From Nakamurella aerolata (GTDB lineage: Bacteria; Actinomycetota; Actinomycetes; Mycobacteriales; Nakamurellaceae), in the NCBI RefSeq assembly GCF_013002705.1, contig NZ_JABEND010000001.1, positions 124,001 through 188,000 on the forward strand: DNA of 64,000 nucleotides, given 5' to 3'. Every line of letters begins with the position of its first letter. Position 1 is the first letter of the stretch. The position numbers and the translations under genes are program-made. The notes under the pieces were generated by a model that saw nothing but the letters and a program-made list of their open reading frames with translations, was not told the DNA's origin and did not search any database. Shown here piece after piece: positions 37,405 to 45,679 of the stretch.

Positions 37405-40251
37405 ATGGCTGGCAAGGCTTCTACTGGCACGCGTCCGCGATCCGGCGGCGGCGGTTCCGCCGCGCGCTCCACGGGCTCGCGGTCAGGGGGCGCCACCAGC
37501 GCAAAGACCACCCGTCAGCCGGCTGCGAACGGCCGCAACGCCAAGAAACCGGCCACCCGTGCCAACGCCCGCACCACCGCGCTGCCGGTGGCCCGGCAGC
37601 GTCAGGGCGGCGGCCTCTCCAGGAGCATGGCGGCGCTGGGACGGGGGATCGGCCGACTGTGGAAGCTGATCGCCCGCGGCGTCGGCAGCCTGATCCGGGC
37701 GATGGGTCGCGGTGCCGGTTCGGCTCGGTCCATCGATGCCGCCCACCACCGCGACGGTCTGGCGCTGGCGCTGATCGCGCTGGCGCTGGTGTGTGCCACC
37801 GGCATCTGGTTCTCCTCGGCCGGTCCGGTGGGCAACGTCATCAACGACGCCGCCCGGGTGTTGATCGGTGTGCTCGCCGTGGTGCTGCCGGTGCTGTTGC
37901 TGATCGCGGCGATCGTCATCATGCGGGGCCGGGACGAGAATCGCCGCACCCCGCAGCGCGTCATCGGCAGCCTGGCGATGGGCCTCGGCGTCGGCGGTGT
38001 GCTGCAGGTCGCGCACGAGCTGAAAAACGGGACCGGCGTCCCGTTCGGCACCAGCAAACAAGCCGGCGGGGTACTGGGTTGGCTGCTCGGACACCCGCTG
38101 ATGGCCGGCATCCAGGCGGTGCCGGCGATTCTGGTGCTGGTGTTGCTGGCGGTGTACGGCCTGCTACTGCTGACCGGGGTGCCGCTGGTCGAGATCCCAA
38201 GCCGCGCAAGGCAATGGCTGGGACTGCAGCACGACCAGACACCGGACGGCGATCCCCTCGACGACGACGCCACCCAGGCGCTGGCCGGCGACGGGTCACC
38301 CAAGCGCCGCCGCCGGTCCCGTTCGAACGCTGCCGACGACGACGAACACGAGGGTTACCTCGACGGCGGCGAGGTCGATCTCGACGCCGAGGCCGACCTG
38401 TCCGGCACCAGGTTGCGACGCTCGTCCCGGCGCCGCGTCGGAGCCGACGGCACCGGCGACCAACCGTCGGACGAGGCGCAGCCGGCGCTGGGCATCGATG
38501 AGCAACCGACCGAGTCGCTGCCGCGGAAACGCTGGTCCCGCACCAAGTCTGCGCCGGACAACGCCGGTGAGCTGTCCGCGCCGACGGCGCCCACCGAACA
38601 CATCGTGCGTCCGGCCGCTGCCGATCCTGCAGCCGCTGCCGCCCCGGCCGCTGCCGGCGCCCCGGCGGGCAGGGGAGCCAGCAAGCCGGCGGTGCCGGAC
38701 GGCGCGCCCCCGGTCGACAAGCCAACCCAGCTCACCCTCGACCCGTCCGTCGCCGGCACCTATGCGCTGCCGCCCGGCACCCTGCTCAAACTGGGTGCGC
38801 CGCCGAAACAGCGCAGCTCCGCCAACGACGAGATGATCGAGCGCATCGACGGCGTGCTGGAACAGTTCAACGTGGACGCGGCCGTCACCGGGTTCACCCG
38901 CGGACCGACCGTCACCCGGTACGAGGTGGAACTGGGACCCGGCGTCAAGGTCGAGAAGATCACCGCGCTCACCCGCAACATCGCCTACGCGGTCGCCACC
39001 GACAACGTCCGGCTGCTGGCACCCATCCCCGGCAAGTCCGCTGTCGGCATCGAGGTGCCGAACTCCGACCGCGAGATGGTGCGGCTGGGCGACGTGCTGG
39101 CCGCCCCTGACGCCCGAAAAGACAACCACCCCTTGGTGATCGGCCTCGGCAAGGACGTCGAGGGCGGCTTCGTCACCGCCAACCTCGCCAAGACCCCGCA
39201 CCTGCTGGTGGCCGGTGCGACCGGGTCCGGCAAGTCCAGCTTCGTCAACTCGATGCTGGTGTCGTTGTTGCAGCGGGCCACGCCGGACGAGGTCCGGATG
39301 GTGCTGATCGATCCGAAGATGGTGGAACTGACGCCGTACGAAGGCATTCCGCATCTGCTCACGCCGATCATCACCCAGCCCAAGAAGGCCGCGGCGGCGC
39401 TGGCCTGGCTGGTGGAGGAGATGGAGAAGCGGTACGCCGACATGCTGGCGCACGGCGTACGGCACATCGACGACTTCAACAAAAAGGTGCGCTCCGGGGC
39501 GATCTCGGCCCCGGAGAACTCCGAGCGGGTGTACCGGCCGTACCCGTACATCCTCGGCATCATCGACGAGTTGGCCGACCTGATGATGACCGCACCCCGC
39601 GACGTCGAGGACGCCATCGTCAGAATCACCCAGAAGGCGCGCGCCGCCGGCATTCACCTGGTGCTGGCCACCCAGCGCCCCAGCGTCGACGTCGTCACCG
39701 GCCTGATCAAGACAAACGTGCCGTCGCGCTTGGCTTTTGCCACCAGCTCGCTGACCGACAGCCGGGTGATCCTTGACCAGCCCGGAGCCGAAAAGCTGAT
39801 CGGGATGGGTGACGGGCTGTACCTGCCGATGGGCGCCGGTAAGCCGATCCGCATCCAGGGCGCTTACGTCTCGGACGAAGAAGTCGCCGATATCGTCTCG
39901 TTCACCAAGACGCAGGCCGAGCCGGAGTACGCGGAGAACGTCACCGTCCCGAAGGCCGACCCGGCCAAGGACGTCGATCCCGACATCGGCGACGACCTCG
40001 ACCTGCTGGTGCTCGCGGTGCAGCAGGTAGTGGAATCGCAGCTGGGTTCAACGTCGATGCTGCAGCGCAAGCTCCGGGTGGGCTTCGCCAAGGCGGGCCG
40101 GCTGATGGACCTGATGGAGACCCGCGGCATCGTCGGGCCGTCGCAAGGCTCCAAGGCACGCGATGTGCTGGTGAAGCCGGACGAGCTGGACGACGTGCTG
40201 GCCAGCCTCACCGGCGCCGACAACGGCACCGAGGTTCCCGACGAGATCTGA
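37405..40251 (+). CDS. ftsK: DNA translocase FtsK
   Basis: Septal DNA pump that clears and aligns chromosomes at division. 948 residues from ATG 37405 ([12 protein letters not shown]); GTG 37360 would add 15. Basic N-terminal region, about four membrane helices (about 119-173 and 180-262), a long charged Pro/Ala linker to about residue 450, then the RecA-like motor: Walker A GATGSGKS (604-611), Walker B region [16 protein letters not shown], and [15 protein letters not shown]. The C-terminal winged gamma domain (about 872-935) recognises KOPS DNA. Intact. A repeat island follows. Confidence 0.96.
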   Translation: MAGKASTGTRPRSGGGGSAARSTGSRSGGATSAKTTRQPAANGRNAKKPATRANARTTALPVARQRQGGGLSRSMAALGRGIGRLWKLIARGVGSLIRAMGRGAGSARSIDAAHHRDGLALALIALALVCATGIWFSSAGPVGNVINDAARVLIGVLAVVLPVLLLIAAIVIMRGRDENRRTPQRVIGSLAMGLGVGGVLQVAHELKNGTGVPFGTSKQAGGVLGWLLGHPLMAGIQAVPAILVLVLLAVYGLLLLTGVPLVEIPSRARQWLGLQHDQTPDGDPLDDDATQALAGDGSPKRRRRSRSNAADDDEHEGYLDGGEVDLDAEADLSGTRLRRSSRRRVGADGTGDQPSDEAQPALGIDEQPTESLPRKRWSRTKSAPDNAGELSAPTAPTEHIVRPAAADPAAAAAPAAAGAPAGRGASKPAVPDGAPPVDKPTQLTLDPSVAGTYALPPGTLLKLGAPPKQRSSANDEMIERIDGVLEQFNVDAAVTGFTRGPTVTRYEVELGPGVKVEKITALTRNIAYAVATDNVRLLAPIPGKSAVGIEVPNSDREMVRLGDVLAAPDARKDNHPLVIGLGKDVEGGFVTANLAKTPHLLVAGATGSGKSSFVNSMLVSLLQRATPDEVRMVLIDPKMVELTPYEGIPHLLTPIITQPKKAAAALAWLVEEMEKRYADMLAHGVRHIDDFNKKVRSGAISAPENSERVYRPYPYILGIIDELADLMMTAPRDVEDAIVRITQKARAAGIHLVLATQRPSVDVVTGLIKTNVPSRLAFATSSLTDSRVILDQPGAEKLIGMGDGLYLPMGAGKPIRIQGAYVSDEEVADIVSFTKTQAEPEYAENVTVPKADPAKDVDPDIGDDLDLLVLAVQQVVESQLGSTSMLQRKLRVGFAKAGRLMDLMETRGIVGPSQGSKARDVLVKPDELDDVLASLTGADNGTEVPDEI

Positions 40252-40405
40252 GTTTCCGGCGATCGCGGTTTCCAACGAACTCTGAGATCTCGGGCTTTGG
40301 AGATGCCGTTGGGATGACGAGCTTTGGAGATGCCGAGCTCTGAGATTTCGAGCTCTGAGGTTTCGACGCGAGCTGACCGCTGGGCTGGCCGGCCCCGCCC
40401 GCCGA

Positions 40406-40487
40406 CGAGCACAACCGTTTCGGTACGTCACAACCGTTTCAGTCTGCTGGAACGGTTGTGACGTGCGGAAAGGTGTGTGATGGCGAG
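40406..40487. repeat. 82-bp palindromic element, copy A
   Basis: Identical at all 82 positions to 40661-40742. It contains a 14-bp perfect inverted repeat (ACGTCACAACCGTT at 40425-40438, complement at 40451-40464) with a 12-base loop, and an extra direct copy of CACAACCGTTTC just before it. Confidence 0.92.
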
Positions 40488-40496
40488 AGGTTGCCG

Positions 40497-40571
40497 CGCG
40501 GGACATTGCCTCGCGAGACAGCGGCCCGCGGGACACCGGTTCACGAGACATCGGTTCGGGGGACGTCGGTT
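40497..40571. repeat. Five 15-bp tandem units between the two 82-bp elements
   Basis: Units at 40497, 40512, 40527, 40542 and 40557 follow the pattern CGCGRGACAYCGGTT with substitutions (for example CGCGGGACACCGGTT). There are no spacers, so this is an array and not a CRISPR. Confidence 0.85.
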
Positions 40572-40660
40572 GGCGATCGGCTAGCCGGTCCCGTAGATGG
40601 CTGCCGGCGTCGCTCGGTGTGAGACGTCGCCCGGTGTGACGCCGCGCTGCGGCCCGCCTG

Positions 40661-40742
40661 CGAGCACAACCGTTTCGGTACGTCACAACCGTTTCAGTCT
40701 GCTGGAACGGTTGTGACGTGCGGAAAGGTGTGTGATGGCGAG
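40661..40742. repeat. 82-bp palindromic element, copy B
   Basis: Exact second copy, same orientation, 173 bases after the end of copy A. Both copies are followed by GTTGCC after one or three bases, so the original duplication may have been slightly longer. Confidence 0.92.
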
Positions 40743-40758
40743 GTTGCCTGGAGGGACA

Positions 40759-40829
40759 GTGTCCGAACAAGCGAACGTGTCCGAACAGGCGAACGTGTCC
40801 AAACGGCGAACGTGTCCGAACAGACGAAC
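40759..40829. repeat. Four 18-bp tandem units
   Basis: Units at 40759, 40777, 40795 (17 bases) and 40812 follow GTGTCCGAACAGGCGAAC with few changes. The last unit runs into the left arm of the following terminator stem. Confidence 0.9.
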
Positions 40830-40864
40830 GCCGCGCCTGACCCGAAGGTCGAGCGCGGCGTTCG
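40825..40864 (-). terminator. Terminator hairpin of the secreted protein gene
   Basis: 12-bp perfect arms (40825-40836 and 40853-40864) with a 16-base loop that itself folds (GACC CGAA GGTC). It lies about 80 bases after the stop of the minus-strand gene ending at 40948. Confidence 0.65.
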
Positions 40865-40947
40865 CGATGGTGCAGTTGTGCGTGTTGCCGGACGCTCAGC
40901 TCACCCGCGCGGGGCGGGCGGCGCTGTGCGCTCAAGCAGCCAGTGAC

Positions 40948-41925
40948 TCAGCCGAAGGCCGGACCGGCGGCGACAGCGGCCTTCTCGGCGCTGGCCGCGC
41001 GCTTGGCATTTCCGGCCTTGGCCTCAGCGGCGCGCTGCGGGAGGGCCATCCGGGCCTGCGCCTTGGCTGCCGCCGGCTGCAGGTCGGCGAACTGGCCGCT
41101 GACCTCACCGCGGACGCGGTTGCCGGCGCCGGTGGGAGCCGGGTCGTTGCCGTCACCGGAGAGGTTGCCGCGGATGATGTTGTCGTTCACCTCGACCGAA
41201 CCCTTGGTGTTGCTGATCGTCACGTCCTTGTCGAAGTAGTTCGAGCTGGTACACGGCGAGACCGAGCCGGTGCCCAGCTGCACGGCGGAACCGTTGCCGT
41301 CGTACGCCGCGGCGCCGTAGACCTCGGAGTCGCAGACCACGGAGCCGTTGGCGGTGCTGGCTACGGTCAGGGCACCGTTGATCACGCTGTTGCGGACGTC
41401 AACCAGGTCGCCGCCGGTGTTGCTGACGACGCCGGCAACGGTGGAGTCGCTCAGGTCGACGATGCCGGTGGTGACGACGATGTTCTTCACCTTGGTGCCG
41501 TCCGAGGCGAGCAGGTAGCCCTCTTCGGTGCCACCGGTGACGACCTTGCCCCGGTAGCCGCCCTGCAGATCGGAGGCGATGCTGTCGACGCCGAAGCCCG
41601 AGTTGGAGGAGACCACGCCGGTGAAGGTGACGGTATCGGCGGACAGGTAGCCGTTGGATGCCACCGTGGTGTTGCCGTTGACGGTGCTGTTCGACAGCAG
41701 CAGGTTGGCATCGGCGGCGATGCGGACGTTTCCGTTGACGGTGGCGTCAGAGAGGGTGCAGGACTTGCCCTTGGCAACGGCAAGGTCGCCAGGGACGGTG
41801 ACGCTCGACGCCTCTCCGTCGCAGTACGTCACCAGGGCGGCCTGCGCGGGCAGAACCGAGAAGGTGATGCCTGCGCCGATGGCGACGACGCCCGCGGTGG
41901 CGGCGGACAGGATGGCTTTGCGCAC
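40948..41925 (-). CDS. Secreted beta-helix-like protein of unknown function
   Basis: 325 residues. Signal peptide MRKAILSAATAG... with cleavage after VLPAQA (about residue 29). The body is a series of short beta repeats rich in Asn, Ser, Thr, Val and Gly (for example DATVNGNVRIAADANLLLSN, NSTVNGNTTVASNGYL), suggesting a right-handed beta-helix like polymer-forming or right-handed-parallel-helix proteins. Three Cys lie in CDGE, SCTLS and VCDS, others in SPCTSS, possibly as disulfides. The last 45 residues are Ala/Lys-rich. GTG 41925 with AAGGAG 6 bases upstream. I do not recognise a named family. Confidence 0.75.
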   Translation of the reverse strand: MRKAILSAATAGVVAIGAGITFSVLPAQAALVTYCDGEASSVTVPGDLAVAKGKSCTLSDATVNGNVRIAADANLLLSNSTVNGNTTVASNGYLSADTVTFTGVVSSNSGFGVDSIASDLQGGYRGKVVTGGTEEGYLLASDGTKVKNIVVTTGIVDLSDSTVAGVVSNTGGDLVDVRNSVINGALTVASTANGSVVCDSEVYGAAAYDGNGSAVQLGTGSVSPCTSSNYFDKDVTISNTKGSVEVNDNIIRGNLSGDGNDPAPTGAGNRVRGEVSGQFADLQPAAAKAQARMALPQRAAEAKAGNAKRAASAEKAAVAAGPAFG

Positions 41926-42011
41926 GACTGCTCCTTGAGGTCAGCTTGCGGTGGGCGGTACCCCGTGCACCCACCCCGACGAAATGTCATTTCAGTTCGC
42001 TCTACAGGGCC

Positions 42012-42029
42012 GTATGAAGATTCTCATAC
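42012..42029. promoter_or_regulatory. Operator-like inverted repeat
   Basis: GTATGA and TCATAC half-sites separated by 6 bases, about 90 bases upstream of the secreted protein start. It lies in an AT-richer stretch. A repressor or activator site is possible; the regulator is unknown. Confidence 0.4.
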
Positions 42030-42365
42030 CTAGGCGCCGAGCGCATCCTCTAGTTGGGTGAGTTTGCAGAGTTGTGTTGATTTCGGCGCATCGTCGGACT
42101 AATTCGCTCAGCCCGAATCACCACCCGATCGGGCACTTCCACTGCGGTGATCGATGTGCATATCTCTTGCTGGCGACCGTGTGTCGCCTGATCGGACGCT
42201 CCGGCGCGGCCCGGTGCGTTGCTCGCCAGTGGCGTCGGCATCGACGGGTTGTCGCAACGCCGACGAGCCCGTCGCGCACTATTCGAGGTGTGTTCACCCA
42301 TCGTTGGCTGGGTTCGTTGGCTAACTTTCCGATATGTCCACCCAGCGCCGTCGCTCACGCGAGTG

Positions 42366-42424
42366 CTGACGGGACGAGTGCTGGCGGGACGAGTGCGGGC
42401 AGGAGAGTGCGGGCAGGACGAGTG
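42366..42424. repeat. 15-bp tandem repeats before the phosphotransferase gene
   Basis: Units at 42366, 42381, 42396 (14 bases) and 42410 resemble CTGGCGGGACGAGTG. They end 40 bases before the ATG at 42465, within the likely leader. Confidence 0.85.
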
Positions 42425-42464
42425 TCGGTATGAGGAGTAGGGGCACGACGACGGCGGTGATGGC

Positions 42465-43481
42465 ATGAGGGACGAACCGGATCTTCCTGATGCGCTTGAT
42501 CCCCAGACGCTGAGCTGGTTGGCCGCTGCGTTCGGATGGCCGGCCGCCGCAACCGGCACGCTGGTGCAGCGCGGCGCCATGGGCGCCACCTACCGGATCG
42601 AGACGCCGACCGGCCCGGTCGCGGCGAAGCGCCTGTTCGACTGGCATCCGCTCACCGAAGAACTGGTCGACTGGATGGCCCGGTTTGCCGACCGCTGCCG
42701 CGACGCCGGTGTCCCGTCACCGCGCGCCCTGCCCGGCCGGGACGGCCGGTTGCTACAGGCAGCCGACAACGGAGCCAGGTGGCGCTGTCTTGACTGGATC
42801 GACGGAGCCGTACCGGACCGGCTGGATCCCCAGGCCGCATGCTGGCTGGCGGAGCAGGCGGCGGTGATCCACCGGATGGCCGAACCGGTGGGGCCGGGGG
42901 CCGAGCTGCACCCGTGGTACCGCCGATCGGACCTCGACTGGCCGCGGATGGCCGAGCGAGCCGCTGCCGCCCGGCACGGCGGCGCGCGGCCGGCGATCTC
43001 CGCCGACGTATCCGCGCAGTTGACGCTGCGGGCCGAAGAGCTTGCGGCGCTTGGCCGATGGGCCGGGAGCGTCGGAACTGGCGACCTGATCGTCACCCAC
43101 AACGACCTGAAGGTGCAGAACACCCTGGTCGCCGGAAACCACCGCTGGCTGCTCGACTGGGAACAGGCCGGGCCCGGCGTCAGCTGGCGAGAAGTGGGAC
43201 TGATCGGAATCCACTTCGTCCGCGACCATCGTGCGCTGCAGGCGATCTGCGGCGCCTACCGTGAAGCCGGTGGTCCCGGCTGGCCGCACGGCAGGAGCCT
43301 GTTCGCCACCGGAGTGTGCGTGTGGCTGAACTTCTTGTGGCTGCAGCTGGAGGTGTTGCTCGATCCCGCGGCTGGCCACTCCGATCGTTCGTTCGCGGCG
43401 CCCATCGTGTCCGGCTTGCTTGCCGACATTCCCGGGTTCGCCGAACTCGACGCCGCCGCTGTGGCCGTCCGCCCGCGCTGA
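42465..43481 (+). CDS. Aminoglycoside phosphotransferase-fold kinase
   Basis: 338 residues. The kinase-like motifs are VTHNDLKVQNTL (catalytic Asp and metal-binding Asn) and LLDWEQAG (the metal Asp). The N-lobe Lys is in PVAAKRLF. The family covers antibiotic kinases, choline and homoserine kinases, and many small-molecule kinases; substrate cannot be inferred. ATG 42465. It is followed after 81 bases by the ligase gene in the same direction and may be part of that cluster. Confidence 0.82.
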   Translation: MRDEPDLPDALDPQTLSWLAAAFGWPAAATGTLVQRGAMGATYRIETPTGPVAAKRLFDWHPLTEELVDWMARFADRCRDAGVPSPRALPGRDGRLLQAADNGARWRCLDWIDGAVPDRLDPQAACWLAEQAAVIHRMAEPVGPGAELHPWYRRSDLDWPRMAERAAAARHGGARPAISADVSAQLTLRAEELAALGRWAGSVGTGDLIVTHNDLKVQNTLVAGNHRWLLDWEQAGPGVSWREVGLIGIHFVRDHRALQAICGAYREAGGPGWPHGRSLFATGVCVWLNFLWLQLEVLLDPAAGHSDRSFAAPIVSGLLADIPGFAELDAAAVAVRPR

Positions 43482-43562
43482 CCGGTCCGGCCACCGTTCG
43501 CCGATGTCGCCAGTTCGGCGGAAGTGCGTGCGGTGAGCGTCCGGATAGGCAACAGTTGATCG

Positions 43563-45218
43563 ATGAGCACAGGCCGGTCCGGTGGCTGGATCGACACCGA
43601 TCAGGGCACCGTCACGCAGCGTTGGCAGTGGCTGCCCCGTCCGGTACTGGCGGCGTGGCGGTCGCGGCCGCTCGGGTTCGTCCGGCGGGTGCTGCTGCGG
43701 ATCGCGGCGGAGGCACTGTCGCGCATCTACGAGCTGTACAAGCTGCACCCGGCGGTGTGGCGGTGGACCGCACGGCACTATCACCCGGCGATGGGCCGGT
43801 TCGCCCGGCTGCACGCCTGGATGACCTGCCAGTACGCCGCCCTGGAAGTGCCGGCGTACGCAGAACATCTACGCCGCAACGGGTTCCAGTTCCGATGGTG
43901 GGACATCGGCAGCTACCCGGTGACCGACAAGCAGAACTATGTGACGACCTACAGCGAGGAGTCGCGCTGCTGGGGCGGGCACCTCGACCGGGTCGGGACG
44001 GTGGTCGACGAGTCGTCTGGATCGTCCGGCACGCCGTTCAACTGGGTCAGAGGCAAACGCGAGCTGGACACCATTCACCGCAATGTCGCGGGATTCACCA
44101 GCCAGATCTATCCGCGCCGCCGGCTGTTCGTGATCAACGCCTACTCGATGGGAGCGTGGGCCACCGGCACCAACACCGGGATTGCCATGGCCAAGGTGGC
44201 GATGGTGAAGAACACCGGACCCGATCTCGACAAGATTGTCGACACCGTCACGCATTTCGGTCCGAAATACACCTACCTTGTCACGGCGTATCCACCGTTC
44301 TTGAAAGACCTGCGGGACCGGTTGGACGCCGAGAGCGAAGCCGGGAAGTTCGACTGGCCGGCCTTCCGCATGTACGGCATGGTCGGCGGTGAAGGCATGA
44401 CGGAGGCGTTGCGCTCGTACTGCGAGGAGCGGTTCATCTCGGTGCTGTCCGGTTACGGCGCTTCGGATCTGACCATCGGTATCGGTGGCGAATCCGCGTT
44501 GACGGTGTGGCTGCGTCGTCAGCTGGTGCGGGACTCCGAGCTGCGGGCCGCGCTGCTGGGGGCGGGGGAGTCGCGGATCCCGATGATCTTCCAGTACAAC
44601 CCGCTGGAAACATTTCTGGAGACCAACGCCGACGGTGAGCTGGTCTGCACGTTGAACAACACCTCGGTGTAGGCGCCCAAGTTGCGGTACAACATCGGCG
44701 ACGAGGCAATGCTGCTCAGCTACCCGGAGCTGACGGCGGCTGTCGACCGGTTCAGCCAGTACCGGCTGCCGCTGGCCGAGGCCGCGGCAGTGCACGGGAT
44801 GCGACTGCCGCTGTTGTTCCTGTACGGCCGAGCCGATTCCACCGTGAGCTTCATGGGGGCGAACATCTACCCGCAGGACGTGGAATACGGGCTGTACCAG
44901 GACAATCCGCACGCGGGGGAGATCGAGGCCTTCATGTTGACGCTGGAACAGACCGAGGCGCTGGACGCCCGTCCGGTGGTCAACATCCAGCTGCGCGCCG
45001 ATACCCAGCTGGACCCGGCCGAGCAACAGCAGCTGGCGCAAGCCTGCGAGCGGGGCGTCGTCGAGCACCTGCTCGCGGTGAGCAGGGACTTCCGGCAGTC
45101 GGTGGAAGAAGACCCGACAGCCAGCAGCATCACCGTTCGGGTGCACCCCTACGGCACCGGGCCGTTCGCCGACCAGCACTCCAAGATCAAGAAGGTCTAT
45201 CTGCGCCGGGAGGCCTGA
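43563..45218 (+). pseudogene. CapK/PaaK-like adenylate-forming enzyme interrupted by an in-frame TAG
   Basis: One frame from ATG 43563 to TGA 45218 (551 codons) is broken only by TAG at 44670-44672. Before the stop: VDESSGSSGTPFNWVRGKRE (phosphate-binding loop), SGYGASDLTIGIGGE, and LVCTLNNTSV. After it, still in frame: LRYNIGDEAML (the RYNxxDE motif), FLYGRADSTVSFMGANIYPQDVEYGL (hinge and C-terminal domain) and KKVYLRREA. This is the layout of phenylacetate-CoA-ligase/CapK-like AMP-forming enzymes. The stop removes the C-terminal domain, so activity should be lost unless the amber codon is read through or is a sequencing error. The TGA overlaps the next ATG. Confidence 0.82.
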
Positions 45219-45679
45219 TGCGTACCGACGATTTCTCGCGTGCACCACGCCGGGGCCAGGGCAACGCACTGTTCTTGGGCGCCACCAAGTACAACGGCCT
45301 GCGGCAGTGGCTGACGCTGTACCGCACCTGGCGGCCGTTCGTCCGGCGAATGAAGGCGTCACCCGGATACTGCTGGCACAAGGTCTACTACGAGCCGCCG
45401 TTCACGCTCGGCACCATCGCGGTCTTCACCGACCGCGCCGCGCTGCTGGCCGTTGCCCGCTCACCGGAGCATCGAAAACTGATGCGGTGGGTCGCGGACG
45501 GTTCCACCGATCACGCCACCGGCGGCTTCATCCGCCTGTTCGACGCCCAGCAACACGGCTACACCAACGGGGTGTGGCGGGCCGAGGACCGCAGCATGGA
45601 GCACATCCAGAGCTACACCCCGCTGCCCGGCGACGCCGGCGATCGGCGCGTCGACGACCCGGGCAGCGAGATCAGGTGA
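45218..45679 (+). CDS. Small protein, possible dimeric alpha/beta-barrel (DUF4188-like)
   Basis: 153 residues. A region GYCWHKVYYEPPFTLGTIAVFTDRAALLAVARSPEHRKLMRWV suggests a ferredoxin-like alpha/beta barrel of the monooxygenase type, in which DUF4188 proteins have a similar 'dLlafArspeHr' helix. This assignment is tentative. ATG overlaps the ligase TGA and the stop overlaps the next GTG, so it is tightly coupled within the cluster. Function unknown. Confidence 0.55.
   Translation: MRTDDFSRAPRRGQGNALFLGATKYNGLRQWLTLYRTWRPFVRRMKASPGYCWHKVYYEPPFTLGTIAVFTDRAALLAVARSPEHRKLMRWVADGSTDHATGGFIRLFDAQQHGYTNGVWRAEDRSMEHIQSYTPLPGDAGDRRVDDPGSEIR

Larger units (their letters stand above)
40252..40947. 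other. Gene-free repeat island between ftsK and the secreted protein gene
   Basis: About 700 bases without a convincing gene on either strand; open frames here have no family resemblance and cross the repeats. It holds, in order: degenerate 15-16-bp GAGCTYTGAGATTTC-like units (about 40300-40366), an 82-bp element, a five-unit 15-bp array, a second identical 82-bp element, a four-unit 18-bp array, and a terminator hairpin. Confidence 0.75.
41926..42464. other. Divergent intergenic region upstream of secreted protein and phosphotransferase
   Basis: 540 bases, visibly less GC-rich than the rest of the window. Open frames here have no homology features. It contains an 18-bp operator-like palindrome at 42012-42029 and a 15-bp repeat array at 42366-42424. 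It probably carries promoters for both flanking genes. Confidence 0.6.

Noticed and set aside
40252-40830. Possible CRISPR array in the repeat island
   Set aside because: The units are 15 and 18 bp, directly abutting, with no unique spacers of regular length and no cas gene in the window.
40732-42033. 433-codon plus-strand frame opposite the secreted protein
   Set aside because: Antisense to a gene with signal peptide, ribosome binding site and terminator; begins in tandem repeats.
42074-42433. 119-codon open frame in the gap before the phosphotransferase
   Set aside because: Runs through the 15-bp repeats, no ribosome binding site, no domain, Arg/Ser-rich composition typical of a noncoding high-GC frame.
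44670-44672. Pyrrolysine or programmed amber readthrough
   Set aside because: No pyl genes or hairpin signal are visible in the window, and other lesions nearby make simple gene decay or error more likely. Kept only as an alternative.
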